Source: Bacteroidota bacterium
GTDB taxonomy: Bacteria > Bacteroidota > Bacteroidia > Chitinophagales > Chitinophagaceae
Assembly (NCBI GenBank): GCA_018970395.1
Contig: JAGWWM010000001.1
Coordinates: 186,001 to 250,000, forward strand
DNA: 64,000 bases
Reading direction: 5' to 3'
Both the position numbers and the translations under genes were made by a program. Shown piece after piece: positions 52,704 to 61,518 of the stretch (position 1 is its first letter; the number at the start of each line of letters is the position of its first letter). Under the pieces are notes generated by a model, which did not search any database, was not told where the DNA came from, and worked only from the letters and a program-made list of their open reading frames with translations.

Positions 52704-52735
52704 TTAGTAATTAACAATTAATAATTAGTAATTAA
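52701..52735. repeat. Short AT-rich direct repeat after the purM-type gene
   Basis: The 14-mer TAATTAGTAATTAA occurs at 52701-52714 and again at 52722-52735, a 21-base period, in a run of similar A/T steps. The first copy includes the purM stop codon. Such tracts are common between Bacteroidota genes and may be a curvature or slippage element. Confidence 0.6.
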
Positions 52736-52794
52736 TCAGTTGTAATTATTGATTCATCTTTCTTTCTCTTCTTCAAATTTCGTAACATTGCTGC

Positions 52795-53481
52795 ATGAAT
52801 CCCATTGTCGAATTACGGAATGTAAATATCTATCAAGGCGACCATTTGGTTTTGAGCAATGTTAATCTTAGTGTTGAGCAGGGGGAATTTGTTTTTCTCA
52901 TTGGAAAAACCGGAGCAGGGAAGTCTTCCCTTTTAAAAACCCTCTATGGCGAATTGCCGCTAACGAACGGAGAAGCGATGGTGGCGGGCTTTGATCTACG
53001 TGAAATGAACTGGAAGAAAGTGCCTTTTCTTAGGCGCTCACTCGGAGTTGTCTTTCAAGATTTTCAACTGTTAACGGATCGTTCCGTTTATGATAATTTG
53101 TTGTTTGTATTGAAAGCTACGGGCTGGAAAGACAAAGCACTGATGGATGATAAAATAAAAGATGTATTGTCCAAAGTAGGTTTGCAATCAAAAGGATTTA
53201 AAATGCCGTACGAAATGAGTGGAGGCGAGCAACAGCGGGTGGACATTGCGCGTGCACTACTCAATTCTCCCAAACTGATTCTAGCGGATGAGCCTACCGG
53301 CAACCTCGATCCTGAAACCAGTGATGAAATCATGACACTACTTCGTCAGGTTTGCGCTGAGTATAATACGGCTGTCATCATGGCAACGCACGATTTCGGG
53401 GTGATTAAAAATTTCCCGGCACGAACCATCAAAACGGAGGAAGGAAGATTACAGGAGCTTAGTCAAACAACAGCCGGATAA
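52795..53481 (+). CDS. ftsE: Cell division ATP-binding protein FtsE
   Basis: The ATPase partner of FtsX. The 228-residue ABC protein has Walker [10 protein letters not shown] at about 37-45, the Q-loop [10 protein letters not shown], the signature [15 protein letters not shown], Walker [13 protein letters not shown] and the switch His in MATHDFG. The ftsX gene lies 41 kb away on the opposite strand. Its 3' end overlaps the minus-strand glycosyltransferase gene by 23 bases. Confidence 0.9.
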   Translation: MNPIVELRNVNIYQGDHLVLSNVNLSVEQGEFVFLIGKTGAGKSSLLKTLYGELPLTNGEAMVAGFDLREMNWKKVPFLRRSLGVVFQDFQLLTDRSVYDNLLFVLKATGWKDKALMDDKIKDVLSKVGLQSKGFKMPYEMSGGEQQRVDIARALLNSPKLILADEPTGNLDPETSDEIMTLLRQVCAEYNTAVIMATHDFGVIKNFPARTIKTEEGRLQELSQTTAG

Positions 53482-54586
53482 GGATGTCCGCATTTTTCTC
53501 CCCATCAAAGATTTGTTTCAATAATATAGTTCTTTTATTGCACTCTTCTTTCGTAAACGGAATCTGAAACAAGCGATAAATCTGGTATTTCATCATCGCC
53601 GCATTGTGGGCTTCATGACATAAAGAACCTAAACCTGTCCCCTCTGTCATGGCATCGTTGGTGATAACGTGTCTTCCGTTGTATAATGCATTGATGAGTT
53701 TGAGCTTAATGCCGCTGTCGGTAAAGGAGGGCATTACGTGTAACTGTGCTTTTTGAATCAGATCATTCAATTCATTGTCTGTGGGGTTGGCTACAATACA
53801 GGCATTATTGTCCCGGTGACTTAAATTGACGAGCCGGTCTGTTGGATTTTTGCCTGCAATGACCAGTGGAATCTCCAGGTCGTTGAATATTTTGTTCAAA
53901 AGCCAAATTGCTGCTTTTTCATTTTCTGCGATGGATAAGTTGCCGTGATACAACGCAAAATTGCCGTTGCCCGGTTGCGAGGATACCGTTTTGTGTCCGG
54001 TGAAAACAGGAAGATAGCTGATTCTTTTAGCGCCAAAACTTCGCTTGTATGTCTGCATGTCTTTGTCTGAAACAGTAACTATTATTGCCTTATTGGCAAT
54101 ATTTTTTTCAAAGCGTTGCAGTAGTCTGCTTTCATGCCGGAAATAGGTTTTTTTGACGAGTGATTGCTCCCATTTAGAGAGCTGTTTGTAATACTCATGT
54201 TCTACATTATGTAAACGAAGTACAACCCGGCGGTTATCCAGTAAGCCTGCGTGTAATCCGTAGCAGCAATGGATGCCTTCGAGCAATACAGGGTGATTGT
54301 CTTTTTGTAATCTTTCCCACAACAGGGCATTATTTCGTGAAGCAACAATATAGGGTATAGAAAAAGAAAATCCTTTATGACCTTCAGCACGCGGATAATA
54401 ATAAACCTGATGGCAATATTGATTTAATGCGGGTTGTTCCCCTCTTCCGTATTCAAAACAATGCAGAATAATCTGAATGCCTTTTTGTTGAAGTGCTTCA
54501 AGTTTGTAAAATAAATCAAAAACACCGCCGTAATCGGCAGGATAGGGAACATCCAGACAAACAATATGTAAAAATTTAACTTTCAA
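53459..54586 (-). CDS. Glycosyltransferase, GT-B fold
   Basis: A 375-residue GT-B protein. The start is HIVCLDVPYPADYGGVFDLFYKLEAL, and a central YHGNLSIAENEKAAIWLLN and IVANPTDNELNDLIQKAQLHVM lead into MPSFTDSGIKLKLINALYNGR, the donor region. It overlaps the neighbouring glycosyltransferase (54576) by 11 bases, so the two form a pair. They lie 10 kb past the main locus, so their polymer may be separate or shared. Confidence 0.82.
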   Translation of the reverse strand: MKVKFLHIVCLDVPYPADYGGVFDLFYKLEALQQKGIQIILHCFEYGRGEQPALNQYCHQVYYYPRAEGHKGFSFSIPYIVASRNNALLWERLQKDNHPVLLEGIHCCYGLHAGLLDNRRVVLRLHNVEHEYYKQLSKWEQSLVKKTYFRHESRLLQRFEKNIANKAIIVTVSDKDMQTYKRSFGAKRISYLPVFTGHKTVSSQPGNGNFALYHGNLSIAENEKAAIWLLNKIFNDLEIPLVIAGKNPTDRLVNLSHRDNNACIVANPTDNELNDLIQKAQLHVMPSFTDSGIKLKLINALYNGRHVITNDAMTEGTGLGSLCHEAHNAAMMKYQIYRLFQIPFTKEECNKRTILLKQIFDGEKNADILIRLLFD

Positions 54587-55676
54587 CAGACCGATAAAAA
54601 TGAATGAGTTTTTTTTCTTCTTCTTCCCAATTGAGTGTAAGCCGGGCTTTTAGACAATTATGTTGCAGCTGTTCATATAAAACACGATCCGACCGTAAAA
54701 GGTTGAGTGCCCTGGCAATTGTATGGGGAGAAAGGTCATTTATCATTAATGCCACCCCATATTGGTCATTGATTTCCCGATAACCGGGGTAGTTTACACA
54801 TATCTGCGGGATGCCTGCGTTGATATAGTCGAAAAAACGATTAGCAAGGGAAAGGTAGTTGCTGATGCCATTATTTTCAAAGAGGGTAATCCCTGCATAG
54901 GCACATCGGGTTTCTTCCCTGAGTTCTTCCGGTTTTCTTTTCCCCATCAGCATAACCATGTCTGCTACACCGTATTCCTGGATAAGTGATTGAGTTTGTT
55001 CCCAAAAATTACCTGTTCCGAAAATTTTAAGGGGTGTAGCAACTTGTGTCATCGCAGGAATCAGGGTTTCAAAACTGCGACCTTCATTAACGGCACCCTG
55101 ATATATAAAGTAGGGGGTTTCAGAAGGTGGTTCGGGCAGAGAGGTATCGGGACGGGGAACATTTCGGATTACCTCGTACGAGACGCCATACATTTTATTG
55201 AATTCAGCAGCTATAGGGGCACATACTGTATAGCCATGTCTAAATCGGGGTACAGCGTAACATTCGATTTTTTTCCAGATTCGATAGCGAGAAGGGCGGG
55301 TAACGATTTCTTTCATTTCGCAAAATAATTCGTGGGCGTCGTAGACTCTATCCTTTTTACGGATGACTGATACCCACAGGCAGGGTAGGATGGTATCGAG
55401 GTCAATGGAGCAAATGATATCCATTTTTTGAAAAAGCAGCCAAAAAAATAGTCTGATGTTGAACTCCACATAAAAAAGCGCACCTTTCGAGAAAAAGCAG
55501 AAGAGACGGACTTGTTGGAAGTTGCGGGAGGTCAGCGGCAGGGAATCAGGCATTTTTCTGCCCACCAGGGTTGTTTTGTACCCGTTTTGAGCCAGGGAAG
55601 TACAGATTCTGATCATCCGCTGGTCAAAATTCAGGTCGTTTGTGACGGTAAAAATGATATGTTTGCCTTGCGACAT
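54576..55676 (-). CDS. Glycosyltransferase, GT-B fold
   Basis: A GT-B protein of 366 residues from the ATG at 55676 (MSQGKHIIFTVTND). The frame opens at 55736, but the first 20 residues of that form are unlike the family. The conserved beginning is NDLNFDQRMIRICTSLAQNGYKTTLVG, and the later part has PYFIYQGAVNEGRSFETLIPAM, AYAGITLFENNGISNYLSLANRFFDY and AGIPQICVNYPGY. It is the first gene of the two-gene minus-strand unit and starts divergently from rpsO. Confidence 0.83.
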   Translation of the reverse strand: MSQGKHIIFTVTNDLNFDQRMIRICTSLAQNGYKTTLVGRKMPDSLPLTSRNFQQVRLFCFFSKGALFYVEFNIRLFFWLLFQKMDIICSIDLDTILPCLWVSVIRKKDRVYDAHELFCEMKEIVTRPSRYRIWKKIECYAVPRFRHGYTVCAPIAAEFNKMYGVSYEVIRNVPRPDTSLPEPPSETPYFIYQGAVNEGRSFETLIPAMTQVATPLKIFGTGNFWEQTQSLIQEYGVADMVMLMGKRKPEELREETRCAYAGITLFENNGISNYLSLANRFFDYINAGIPQICVNYPGYREINDQYGVALMINDLSPHTIARALNLLRSDRVLYEQLQHNCLKARLTLNWEEEEKKLIHFYRSVES

Positions 55677-55751
55677 TTTGCTCAAATGTCTGAAAATGCC
55701 CCGTAGCCTCAAAAAAATAAGAATTAATTTCCCCAATTTGAGGGAAATTCC

Positions 55752-55759
55752 TACTTTTG
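55752..55759 (+). promoter_or_regulatory. -7 element of the rpsO promoter
   Basis: TACTTTTG matches TAnnTTTG and gives a leader of about 45 bases to the rpsO ATG. A TTTG at 55737-55740 is only 11 bases upstream, too close for a normal -33 box. Confidence 0.5.
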
Positions 55760-55808
55760 CGCCCTATTAACAGAGATGTAAATTTTTGGATGAACTAAAA
55801 AAATTGAG

Positions 55809-56081
55809 ATGTCAGTATTAACTAAAGAAAGAAAAGTAAGCATTTTTGAATCCTTCGGCGGTAAAGCAACCAACACCGGTTCTATTGAAGCCCAGGTTGC
55901 TATGATCACCGAGCGTATCAATCACATTTCTTCCCATCTGAAACAGAACAAGAAGGATTTTTCTTCTAACCGCGGTTTGATGCAGCTGGTAGGCAAGCGT
56001 AAAAGACTGCTTTCTTACCTGAGCAAAACCAATCTTCAGGGTTATCGTTCGCTCATCGAAAAATTAGGTCTCCGTAAATAA
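55809..56081 (+). CDS. rpsO: 30S ribosomal protein S15
   Basis: The 90-residue product has the S15 pattern: an N-terminal helix, TGSIEAQVAMITERINHISSHLK at about 22-44, the 16S-binding His/Asp region, then RGLMQLVGKRKRLLSYL and a final GLRK. S15 binds the 16S central domain early in assembly and often represses its own translation. It directly precedes pnp, as in many bacteria; 134 bases separate it from the pnp ATG. Confidence 0.96.
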   Translation: MSVLTKERKVSIFESFGGKATNTGSIEAQVAMITERINHISSHLKQNKKDFSSNRGLMQLVGKRKRLLSYLSKTNLQGYRSLIEKLGLRK

Positions 56082-56175
56082 TTACGACAGGTTGCCGGTG
56101 CTGTCTTCCACCTTCGTGTGCAGACATGCCTGCTACTGTTTATTGTTCAACGATTTGCTTTAGGAGAGTTCCTGA

Positions 56176-56204
56176 TGAAGTGATGCTTCAAAGCATTTCA
56201 AAAA
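56176..56204 (+). promoter_or_regulatory. Short hairpin in the rpsO-pnp gap
   Basis: The gap contains ATGCTT followed closely by AAGCAT (near 56183-56196), a perfect small stem with a tiny loop, just ahead of the pnp start. In E. coli this interval carries an RNase III-processed hairpin controlling pnp; a similar role here is only an inference. Confidence 0.25.
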
Positions 56205-56215
56205 CTTCCAAGTAT

Positions 56216-58375
56216 ATGTTATTAAAACCCGTTAGTGTCAGTTTTGACTTGGGTGGCGGTCGTATTGTGACGATTGAAACCGGAAAACTGGCTCGTCAAG
56301 CTGATGGCGCTGTTACCGTGCGTCAGGGCAATTGTATTATCCTTGCTACAGTAGTGGCTAACAAGGAACCAAGAGAAGGGCAGGATTTCTTCCCCCTATC
56401 CGTAGATTATCAGGAAAAATTTGCGTCTGCCGGTCGTATTCCCGGCTCTTTTTTCAAGCGAGAAGCACGTTTGAATGATTATGAAATTCTGACCAGTCGT
56501 CTAGTAGATCGTGCATTGCGCCCATTATTCCCTGAAGATTATTTATGCGACGTGCAGGTGCTGATCAGTCTGGTTTCTTCCGATCCGGAAGTGATGCCCG
56601 ATGCAATGGCATGTTTGGCTGCTTCTGCAGCCCTGGCTGTTTCCGATATTCCCATTAAAGAAATCATCTCTGAAGTTCGTATTGCCACGATTGACGGAGT
56701 AATGGTGGTGAATCCTACCCGCAGTCAACTCGAAAAAGCAACAGCTGATTTCATGATTGCTGCTACGGAGAAAAATCTGATGATGGTGGAAGGAGAGTCG
56801 CAGGAATGTAGTGAAGAAGATTTGATTAAAGCACTTGAAGTAGCGCACGATGCGATTCGCATTCAAATTAAAGCGCAAGAGGAATTAAGAGCGGCGGTAG
56901 GTGTAACAGGTAAAAGAGATTATAAAAAACCCGAGACCAGTGAAGCGATTAATGAAAAAGTGATTGCTTTTGCGAAAGATAAAGTGTATGAAATCTCCAA
57001 ATCAGGCAGCAGTAAGAACGAGCGTTCTGCAGCTTACGATGCATTGAAAAAAGCAGTAGTAGAAAGTTTAGGCACTGAGGCAACTGATTTGGAAGTAAAA
57101 CTTGCTAAAAAATATTTTGAAGATCTGAAATGGGAAGTGGTACGTAATATGATTCTGGAAGATCGTGTTCGTTTAGATGGGCGTCAGCTTGATCAAGTTC
57201 GTCCTCTAGCCATGGAAGTAGAGCCCCTCCCTTCTCCCCATGGTTCTGCTTTGTTTACCAGAGGTGAAACACAGTCATTGACAACGGTTACACTCGGCAC
57301 CAAACTCGATGAATTGCTCGTGGAAAGCGCAGCTAAATCTGATTATTCCAAATTCATTCTGCATTATAATTTTCCTCCGTTCTCTACCGGTGAAGTGAAA
57401 ATGATGAGAGGGCCGGGAAGAAGAGAAGTAGGACACGGAAATCTGGCGCTTCGTTCATTGAAACAAATGATGCCCGGCAGAGAATATCCTTATACCGTTC
57501 GTGTGGTAAGTGATATTTTGGAATCGAATGGCTCTTCTTCAATGGCAACGGTATGTGCCGGTTCACTCGCATTGATGGATGCAGGGGTGCCAATTCAAAA
57601 GCACGTGAGCGGTGTAGCGATGGGATTGATTACAAGAGGGGATGGCAAATATGCAATCCTTACAGATATTCTTGGTGATGAAGATCATCTGGGAGATATG
57701 GATTTCAAAGTAACCGGAACCCGTCAGGGAATCTGCGGTGTACAGATGGATATTAAAGTAGATGGCTTGAGTATGTCTGTGATGCGCGAAGCATTGGAGC
57801 AGGCACGCAAAGGTCGTTTACATATTCTTGAGTCCATGTATGCTTGTCTTGATGCGCCGCGCACGGAAGTGAAACCTCACGCTCCGAGAATGGAGAAATT
57901 GTTCATTGACAAAGAATTTATCGGCGCAGTGATTGGACCAGGCGGTAAAGTGATTCAGGAAATTCAAAGAGAAACAGGCACCACGATTACCATTGAAGAG
58001 ATTGGCAATTATGGTGAGGTAAGCATCTTCTCTCCTGCAAAAGAAGGATTGGTGAAAGCAGTTGACTGGGTGAAAGGCATTGTGGCGGTTCCTGAAGTAG
58101 GTTCTGTGTATGATGCAACGGTGAAAGGCATTAAAGAATTCGGTGCTTTCGTAGAATTTTTACCGAAGAAAGAAGGGTTGCTGCATATTTCTGAAATCAG
58201 TTGGAAGCGTCTCGATAGCATGGAAGGAATCTTTAAAGTAGGTGATCCCGTGAAAGTAAAACTGATCGGCATTGATCATAAGACAGGCAAGTTTAAGCTG
58301 AGCAGAAAAGCTTTGATGCCAAAACCTGAAAATGCGCCCCGACCTGCGCAAGAAGATCAGGGAGAAGAAGCGTAA
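56216..58375 (+). CDS. pnp: Polyribonucleotide nucleotidyltransferase (PNPase)
   Basis: A 3'-to-5' phosphorolytic exoribonuclease that degrades mRNA. The 719-residue form from the ATG at 56216 (MLLKPVSVSFDLGGGRIV) is standard; the frame extends 30 residues further upstream and overlaps no gene, but that part is unlike the family. Two RNase PH domains (about 10-220 and 320-545), a KH domain (GAVIGPGGKVIQEIQ) and an S1 domain (GSVYDATVKGIKEFGAFVEF) are in order. The catalytic second half has GPGRREVGHGNLALRSL. Confidence 0.96.
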   Translation: MLLKPVSVSFDLGGGRIVTIETGKLARQADGAVTVRQGNCIILATVVANKEPREGQDFFPLSVDYQEKFASAGRIPGSFFKREARLNDYEILTSRLVDRALRPLFPEDYLCDVQVLISLVSSDPEVMPDAMACLAASAALAVSDIPIKEIISEVRIATIDGVMVVNPTRSQLEKATADFMIAATEKNLMMVEGESQECSEEDLIKALEVAHDAIRIQIKAQEELRAAVGVTGKRDYKKPETSEAINEKVIAFAKDKVYEISKSGSSKNERSAAYDALKKAVVESLGTEATDLEVKLAKKYFEDLKWEVVRNMILEDRVRLDGRQLDQVRPLAMEVEPLPSPHGSALFTRGETQSLTTVTLGTKLDELLVESAAKSDYSKFILHYNFPPFSTGEVKMMRGPGRREVGHGNLALRSLKQMMPGREYPYTVRVVSDILESNGSSSMATVCAGSLALMDAGVPIQKHVSGVAMGLITRGDGKYAILTDILGDEDHLGDMDFKVTGTRQGICGVQMDIKVDGLSMSVMREALEQARKGRLHILESMYACLDAPRTEVKPHAPRMEKLFIDKEFIGAVIGPGGKVIQEIQRETGTTITIEEIGNYGEVSIFSPAKEGLVKAVDWVKGIVAVPEVGSVYDATVKGIKEFGAFVEFLPKKEGLLHISEISWKRLDSMEGIFKVGDPVKVKLIGIDHKTGKFKLSRKALMPKPENAPRPAQEDQGEEA

Positions 58376-58389
58376 AGGAAGCGTTGTTG

Positions 58390-58402
58390 CCACCTTCGGT
58401 GG
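58390..58402. repeat. Small GC-rich palindrome with TTC loop after pnp
   Basis: CCACC-TTC-GGTGG is a perfect five-base stem with a three-base loop in the 72-base pnp-prmA gap. Similar hairpins lie at 60812-60826 and 60842-60854. No T-run follows, so it is not a clear terminator. Confidence 0.4.
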
Positions 58403-58447
58403 GTTGTCTGGATCCATAACCTGCAACTTTCAACCTACAACTTCTTC

Positions 58448-59266
58448 ATGAGCCATACCATTGTACTTACAATATCGGATCTGTCAGATGAGCAGCGTGA
58501 AATCCTGATGGCCTTATTGGCTGATGTAGGTTATGAAGGATTTGAAGAGTCTGACAACGAATTGCTTGCCTGCATCAGCGAAGTACTTTTTGATGAGGCA
58601 TCCACAAAGGAAATCGTTAGCAATTATTCTTCTGAATACACCATTGAAAAAGTCGCTCCCCGAAACTGGAATGCAGATTGGGAGCAGCAATATCGGCCTG
58701 TTTTTATTGATGATTTTGCAGCTATTCGTGCTCACTTTCACGAGCCCATAAAATCAGTTCAACATGAGATAGTCATTACCCCCAAAATGAGTTTTGGCAC
58801 AGGGCATCATGCAACGACTCGACAGATGATGCTGGCGATGAAGGAAATTGATTTTAGTGGAAAGACTGTTTTTGACTACGGCACCGGTACCGGTGTGTTG
58901 TCCATTCTTGCTTCATTGCTGGGCGCCGGTCAGATTGTTGCGATGGATATTGATGACTGGTGTATTGAAAATACCAATGAGAATCTGGAAAGAAATCAAA
59001 TTGACAATGTGATAGTATTGAAAGGGGAGCAACCGCCGAAAGGCGAGCAATATGATATTGTGCTGGCCAATATCAATCGCCATATTTTGCTGGAGCAGAT
59101 GCGAAATATGTCCGATGCATTGCCATCAGAAGGGATCTTGCTCATGAGCGGATTTTATGAAGAAGATATTCCAATGTTGGAGGAGTCGGCTAATAATTAT
59201 CAATTGAACAAGCTTGCTTATAGCGTGCAGGATAATTGGGTCTGCCTAATGATGAGAAAATCATAA
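58448..59266 (+). CDS. prmA: Ribosomal protein L11 methyltransferase
   Basis: Trimethylates ribosomal protein L11. The 272-residue product has a small N-terminal domain, then the methyltransferase with MSFGTGHHATTRQM (about 117-130), the SAM motif DYGTGTGVLSILASLLGAG and VLANINRHILLEQM, the NINxxxL active-site stretch. plsY starts four bases after its stop, implying one transcript. Confidence 0.94.
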   Translation: MSHTIVLTISDLSDEQREILMALLADVGYEGFEESDNELLACISEVLFDEASTKEIVSNYSSEYTIEKVAPRNWNADWEQQYRPVFIDDFAAIRAHFHEPIKSVQHEIVITPKMSFGTGHHATTRQMMLAMKEIDFSGKTVFDYGTGTGVLSILASLLGAGQIVAMDIDDWCIENTNENLERNQIDNVIVLKGEQPPKGEQYDIVLANINRHILLEQMRNMSDALPSEGILLMSGFYEEDIPMLEESANNYQLNKLAYSVQDNWVCLMMRKS

Positions 59267-59269
59267 TTC

Positions 59270-59917
59270 ATGTTGACCGGGAATTTTCAATGGTTATTGT
59301 TGGCATATTTGTTGGGTTCATTGCCTTTTGCTTTATGGGTTGGCAAATGGGTAAAAGGGATTGATATTAGGGAAGTGGGCAGTCTCAACATGGGTGCATC
59401 TAATGTTTTTCGGGAGTTGGGGGCTGTCTATGGCATTGTGGTTTTATTGCTGGATATGTTGAAAGCTTATGCAGCAGTTCAGTTGTACGCATACATTGAT
59501 ACGAATGGATGGATGGGACAGGAGAAGGGTTTCTGGCAATTGTTGTTGGGAGGCTTTGCAGTGCTTGGTCATTTGTTTCCCTTATTTGCCGGTTTCAGAG
59601 GCGGAAAGGGGGTGGCTTGTTTGTTTGGAATGGTACTAGCTATTCAACCATGGATTGCCTTGATTTGTGTGGGCGTATTTTTAGTTGTGGTTTGGCTAAC
59701 CCGTTATATTTCATTAGGATCGATAGTCGGCGTATTGGTTTTTGCCGGCTGTGTATGGTTTGCTTTTCGTGAAACGGATGTTTATATCAAATGGTTTTCG
59801 ATTGTAGCAGCGGTTACTTTGCTTTGGATGCATCGAAAAAATCTGCATAGACTGCTACAGGGCACAGAGCGGAAAATTAGTGTCAGAAAAAAAAGAAATT
59901 CTGGTCATAGCGATTAA
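59270..59917 (+). CDS. plsY: Glycerol-3-phosphate acyltransferase PlsY
   Basis: Transfers an acyl group from acyl-phosphate to glycerol 3-phosphate, the first step of phospholipid synthesis. The 215-residue membrane protein has the motifs LLGSLPFALWVGKW, GSLNMGASNVFRELG and FAGFRGGKGVACLFG. Five or six hydrophobic segments are visible. The last 20 residues are basic (HRKNLHRLLQGTERK). It lies four bases after prmA. Confidence 0.94.
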   Translation: MLTGNFQWLLLAYLLGSLPFALWVGKWVKGIDIREVGSLNMGASNVFRELGAVYGIVVLLLDMLKAYAAVQLYAYIDTNGWMGQEKGFWQLLLGGFAVLGHLFPLFAGFRGGKGVACLFGMVLAIQPWIALICVGVFLVVVWLTRYISLGSIVGVLVFAGCVWFAFRETDVYIKWFSIVAAVTLLWMHRKNLHRLLQGTERKISVRKKRNSGHSD

Positions 59918-59962
59918 TTTGCATCTAGCTTTAAATTTTACAAATAAAATTAATCTGTAAAC

Positions 59963-60775
59963 ATGAATAAAGTACTGCATTTTGGATTCATTTTTTTATT
60001 GATGTCGTTCTTTTTTTCGTGCACGGAAAATAAAGTAACCGGCAGAAAACAACTAAAACTCTTGCCGGAAAGCGAACTGCAATCCATGGCATTTCAGCAG
60101 TACAACGATTTTTTAAAAACCAATAAAATTGTTCCGGTAAAAAATAATGCCAACGCTGCCATGGTGCAACGAGTAGGCAATAAAATTGCGAAAGCTATTA
60201 CTGATTATTATACGGCGGAAGGACAAGCCGCTGTACTCGATGGATTTAAATGGGAATTTAATCTGGTTGACGATGCACAAATCAATGCCTGGTGTATGCC
60301 GGGCGGTAAGGTTGTTGTTTATACCGGCTTGCTGCCTGTGACTAAAACGGAAGCAGGACTTGCCGTTGTGATGGGACATGAAATTGCGCATGCACTAGCG
60401 TTACATGGAAATGAAAGAGTGAGTCAGGGCATGCTGCAACAATTTGGCGGCATCGCCTTGCAAGTCGCCCTCTCCGAACATTCCGCAGAAATGCAAAATC
60501 TCTTCATGAATGCCTACGGAATCGGTACAACGGTTGGTGCTATTCTTCCTTTCTCCCGCAAACATGAACTCGAGGCAGATCGCTTCGGACTTCGTTTCTC
60601 CGCTATGGCAGGCTACGATCCCAATGAAGGAGTAGAACTATGGAAAAGAATGGGCGAGGCTTCCAAAGGACAAAAGCCTCCTGAATTGTTAAGCACCCAC
60701 CCCTCCGATGAAACCCGAATTGAAAAAATGAAAAAATACGCTGAAGAAGCGAGTAAATATTATCGAAAACCTTGA
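59963..60775 (+). CDS. M48 family metallopeptidase, lipoprotein
   Basis: A 270-residue zinc protease with a lipoprotein signal (MSFFFSC, Cys near residue 20), so it is anchored in the envelope. The zinc motif is HEIAH (MGHEIAHALALHG, near residue 139), with the third ligand Glu in ELEADRFGLRF. This layout resembles the LoiP/YcaL-type M48 peptidases, which act on misassembled outer-membrane proteins; the substrate is not known here. An STHPSDETRIEKM motif near the C-terminus is typical. It follows plsY by 45 bases. Confidence 0.9.
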   Translation: MNKVLHFGFIFLLMSFFFSCTENKVTGRKQLKLLPESELQSMAFQQYNDFLKTNKIVPVKNNANAAMVQRVGNKIAKAITDYYTAEGQAAVLDGFKWEFNLVDDAQINAWCMPGGKVVVYTGLLPVTKTEAGLAVVMGHEIAHALALHGNERVSQGMLQQFGGIALQVALSEHSAEMQNLFMNAYGIGTTVGAILPFSRKHELEADRFGLRFSAMAGYDPNEGVELWKRMGEASKGQKPPELLSTHPSDETRIEKMKKYAEEASKYYRKP

Positions 60776-60811
60776 TCCCCCTACTAAAGGAAACGGAAAT
60801 TAATCGACAAC

Positions 60812-60854
60812 CCACGCTTCGCGTGGCGACAACGTGACAATTCGCCGAAGGCGA
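60812..60854. repeat. Pair of small palindromes with trinucleotide loops
   Basis: CCACGC-TTC-GCGTGG at 60812-60826 and TCGCC-GAA-GGCGA at 60842-60854 are perfect short stems with loops that are reverse complements of each other. They sit 15 bases apart in the gap after the M48 protease gene. The cluster resembles a REP-like or terminator-related element, but no T-run follows. Confidence 0.45.
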
Positions 60855-61022
60855 TGACACCCATAACTGTTGAGGCGTTGAGTCGTTTATTTGTTGAACC
60901 TATAAATCACAACCTTTTTTTGTTTTTACTTTTGACCTTTCATTTTCCATAAGTAAATAGTTTTTGTTTAACTATACGGAGTTCTATGTTAATCAAACCC
61001 GCATCAAAAAAGAAATTTACGT

Positions 61023-61030
61023 TAATTTTG
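61023..61030 (+). promoter_or_regulatory. -7 element upstream of the DUF3052-like gene
   Basis: TAATTTTG matches TAnnTTTG and gives a leader of about 25 bases to the ATG at 61062. No clear -33 box at 19 bases. Confidence 0.4.
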
Positions 61031-61061
61031 CTTTCCTTTTCTTTTATCAAAAAATACGGGT

Positions 61062-61502
61062 ATGTCGCTTTCTTTGTTAGAGAAACTTGATTTAAACGGA
61101 GAGAAAAATCTGCTCATTCAAGGTCTTCCTTCCTCCATAGAAAAGCAATTCATGAAGTTGTCGTTTGCGAAAAACGTAACCCCTTTATTAAGAACAAAGA
61201 AAATTGATTTCGCCCTCGTATTTGCAGTCAACCAAAATCAACTGAACAATATTTTAAGCGAAGTCGTACCCGCATTGGCAACCACGAGCAAATTGTGGAT
61301 TGCCTATCCTAAAGCTTCCTCCAAAATTGTGAGCGATTTGAATCGCGCCGGAAGCTGGGGTTATCTCTGTGAATGCGGCTTTGAAACCGGCGATGAAGTC
61401 ACCATGGATCATGTATGGACGGCTGTTCGCTGCACGAAAGCAATCACACAGGCTGCGCCTAAAACCGTTCGTCGTAAAACAGCAAAAGCTGAGTTGGTGT
61501 AA
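61062..61502 (+). CDS. Small cytoplasmic protein, DUF3052-like
   Basis: A 146-residue protein, no signal peptide. The middle segment KIDFALVFAVNQNQLNNILSEVVPAL, SKLWIAYPKASSKI and DEVTMDHVWTAVRC resemble the DUF3052 pattern (a KxWxAYPK stretch and a final W-x-A-x-R). The C-terminus is basic (KTVRRKTAKAELV). The family has no known function. The PAP2 phosphatase gene starts 16 bases after its stop. Confidence 0.6.
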   Translation: MSLSLLEKLDLNGEKNLLIQGLPSSIEKQFMKLSFAKNVTPLLRTKKIDFALVFAVNQNQLNNILSEVVPALATTSKLWIAYPKASSKIVSDLNRAGSWGYLCECGFETGDEVTMDHVWTAVRCTKAITQAAPKTVRRKTAKAELV

Positions 61503-61518
61503 GGGTTGGGATTCTTTT

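Larger units (their letters stand above)
60776..61061. other. Gap with two small palindromes and a -7 element
   Basis: This 286-base gap holds no gene that I can support. It contains two GC-rich palindromes (60812-60826 and 60842-60854), then an AT-rich stretch, and a TAATTTTG -7-like element at 61023-61030 that could start the next gene's message. Confidence 0.5.

Noticed and set aside
52701-52735. AT-rich direct repeat considered as a CRISPR or attachment site
   Set aside because: Only two copies of a 14-mer with a 7-base gap, no spacers, no cas gene and no integrase nearby.
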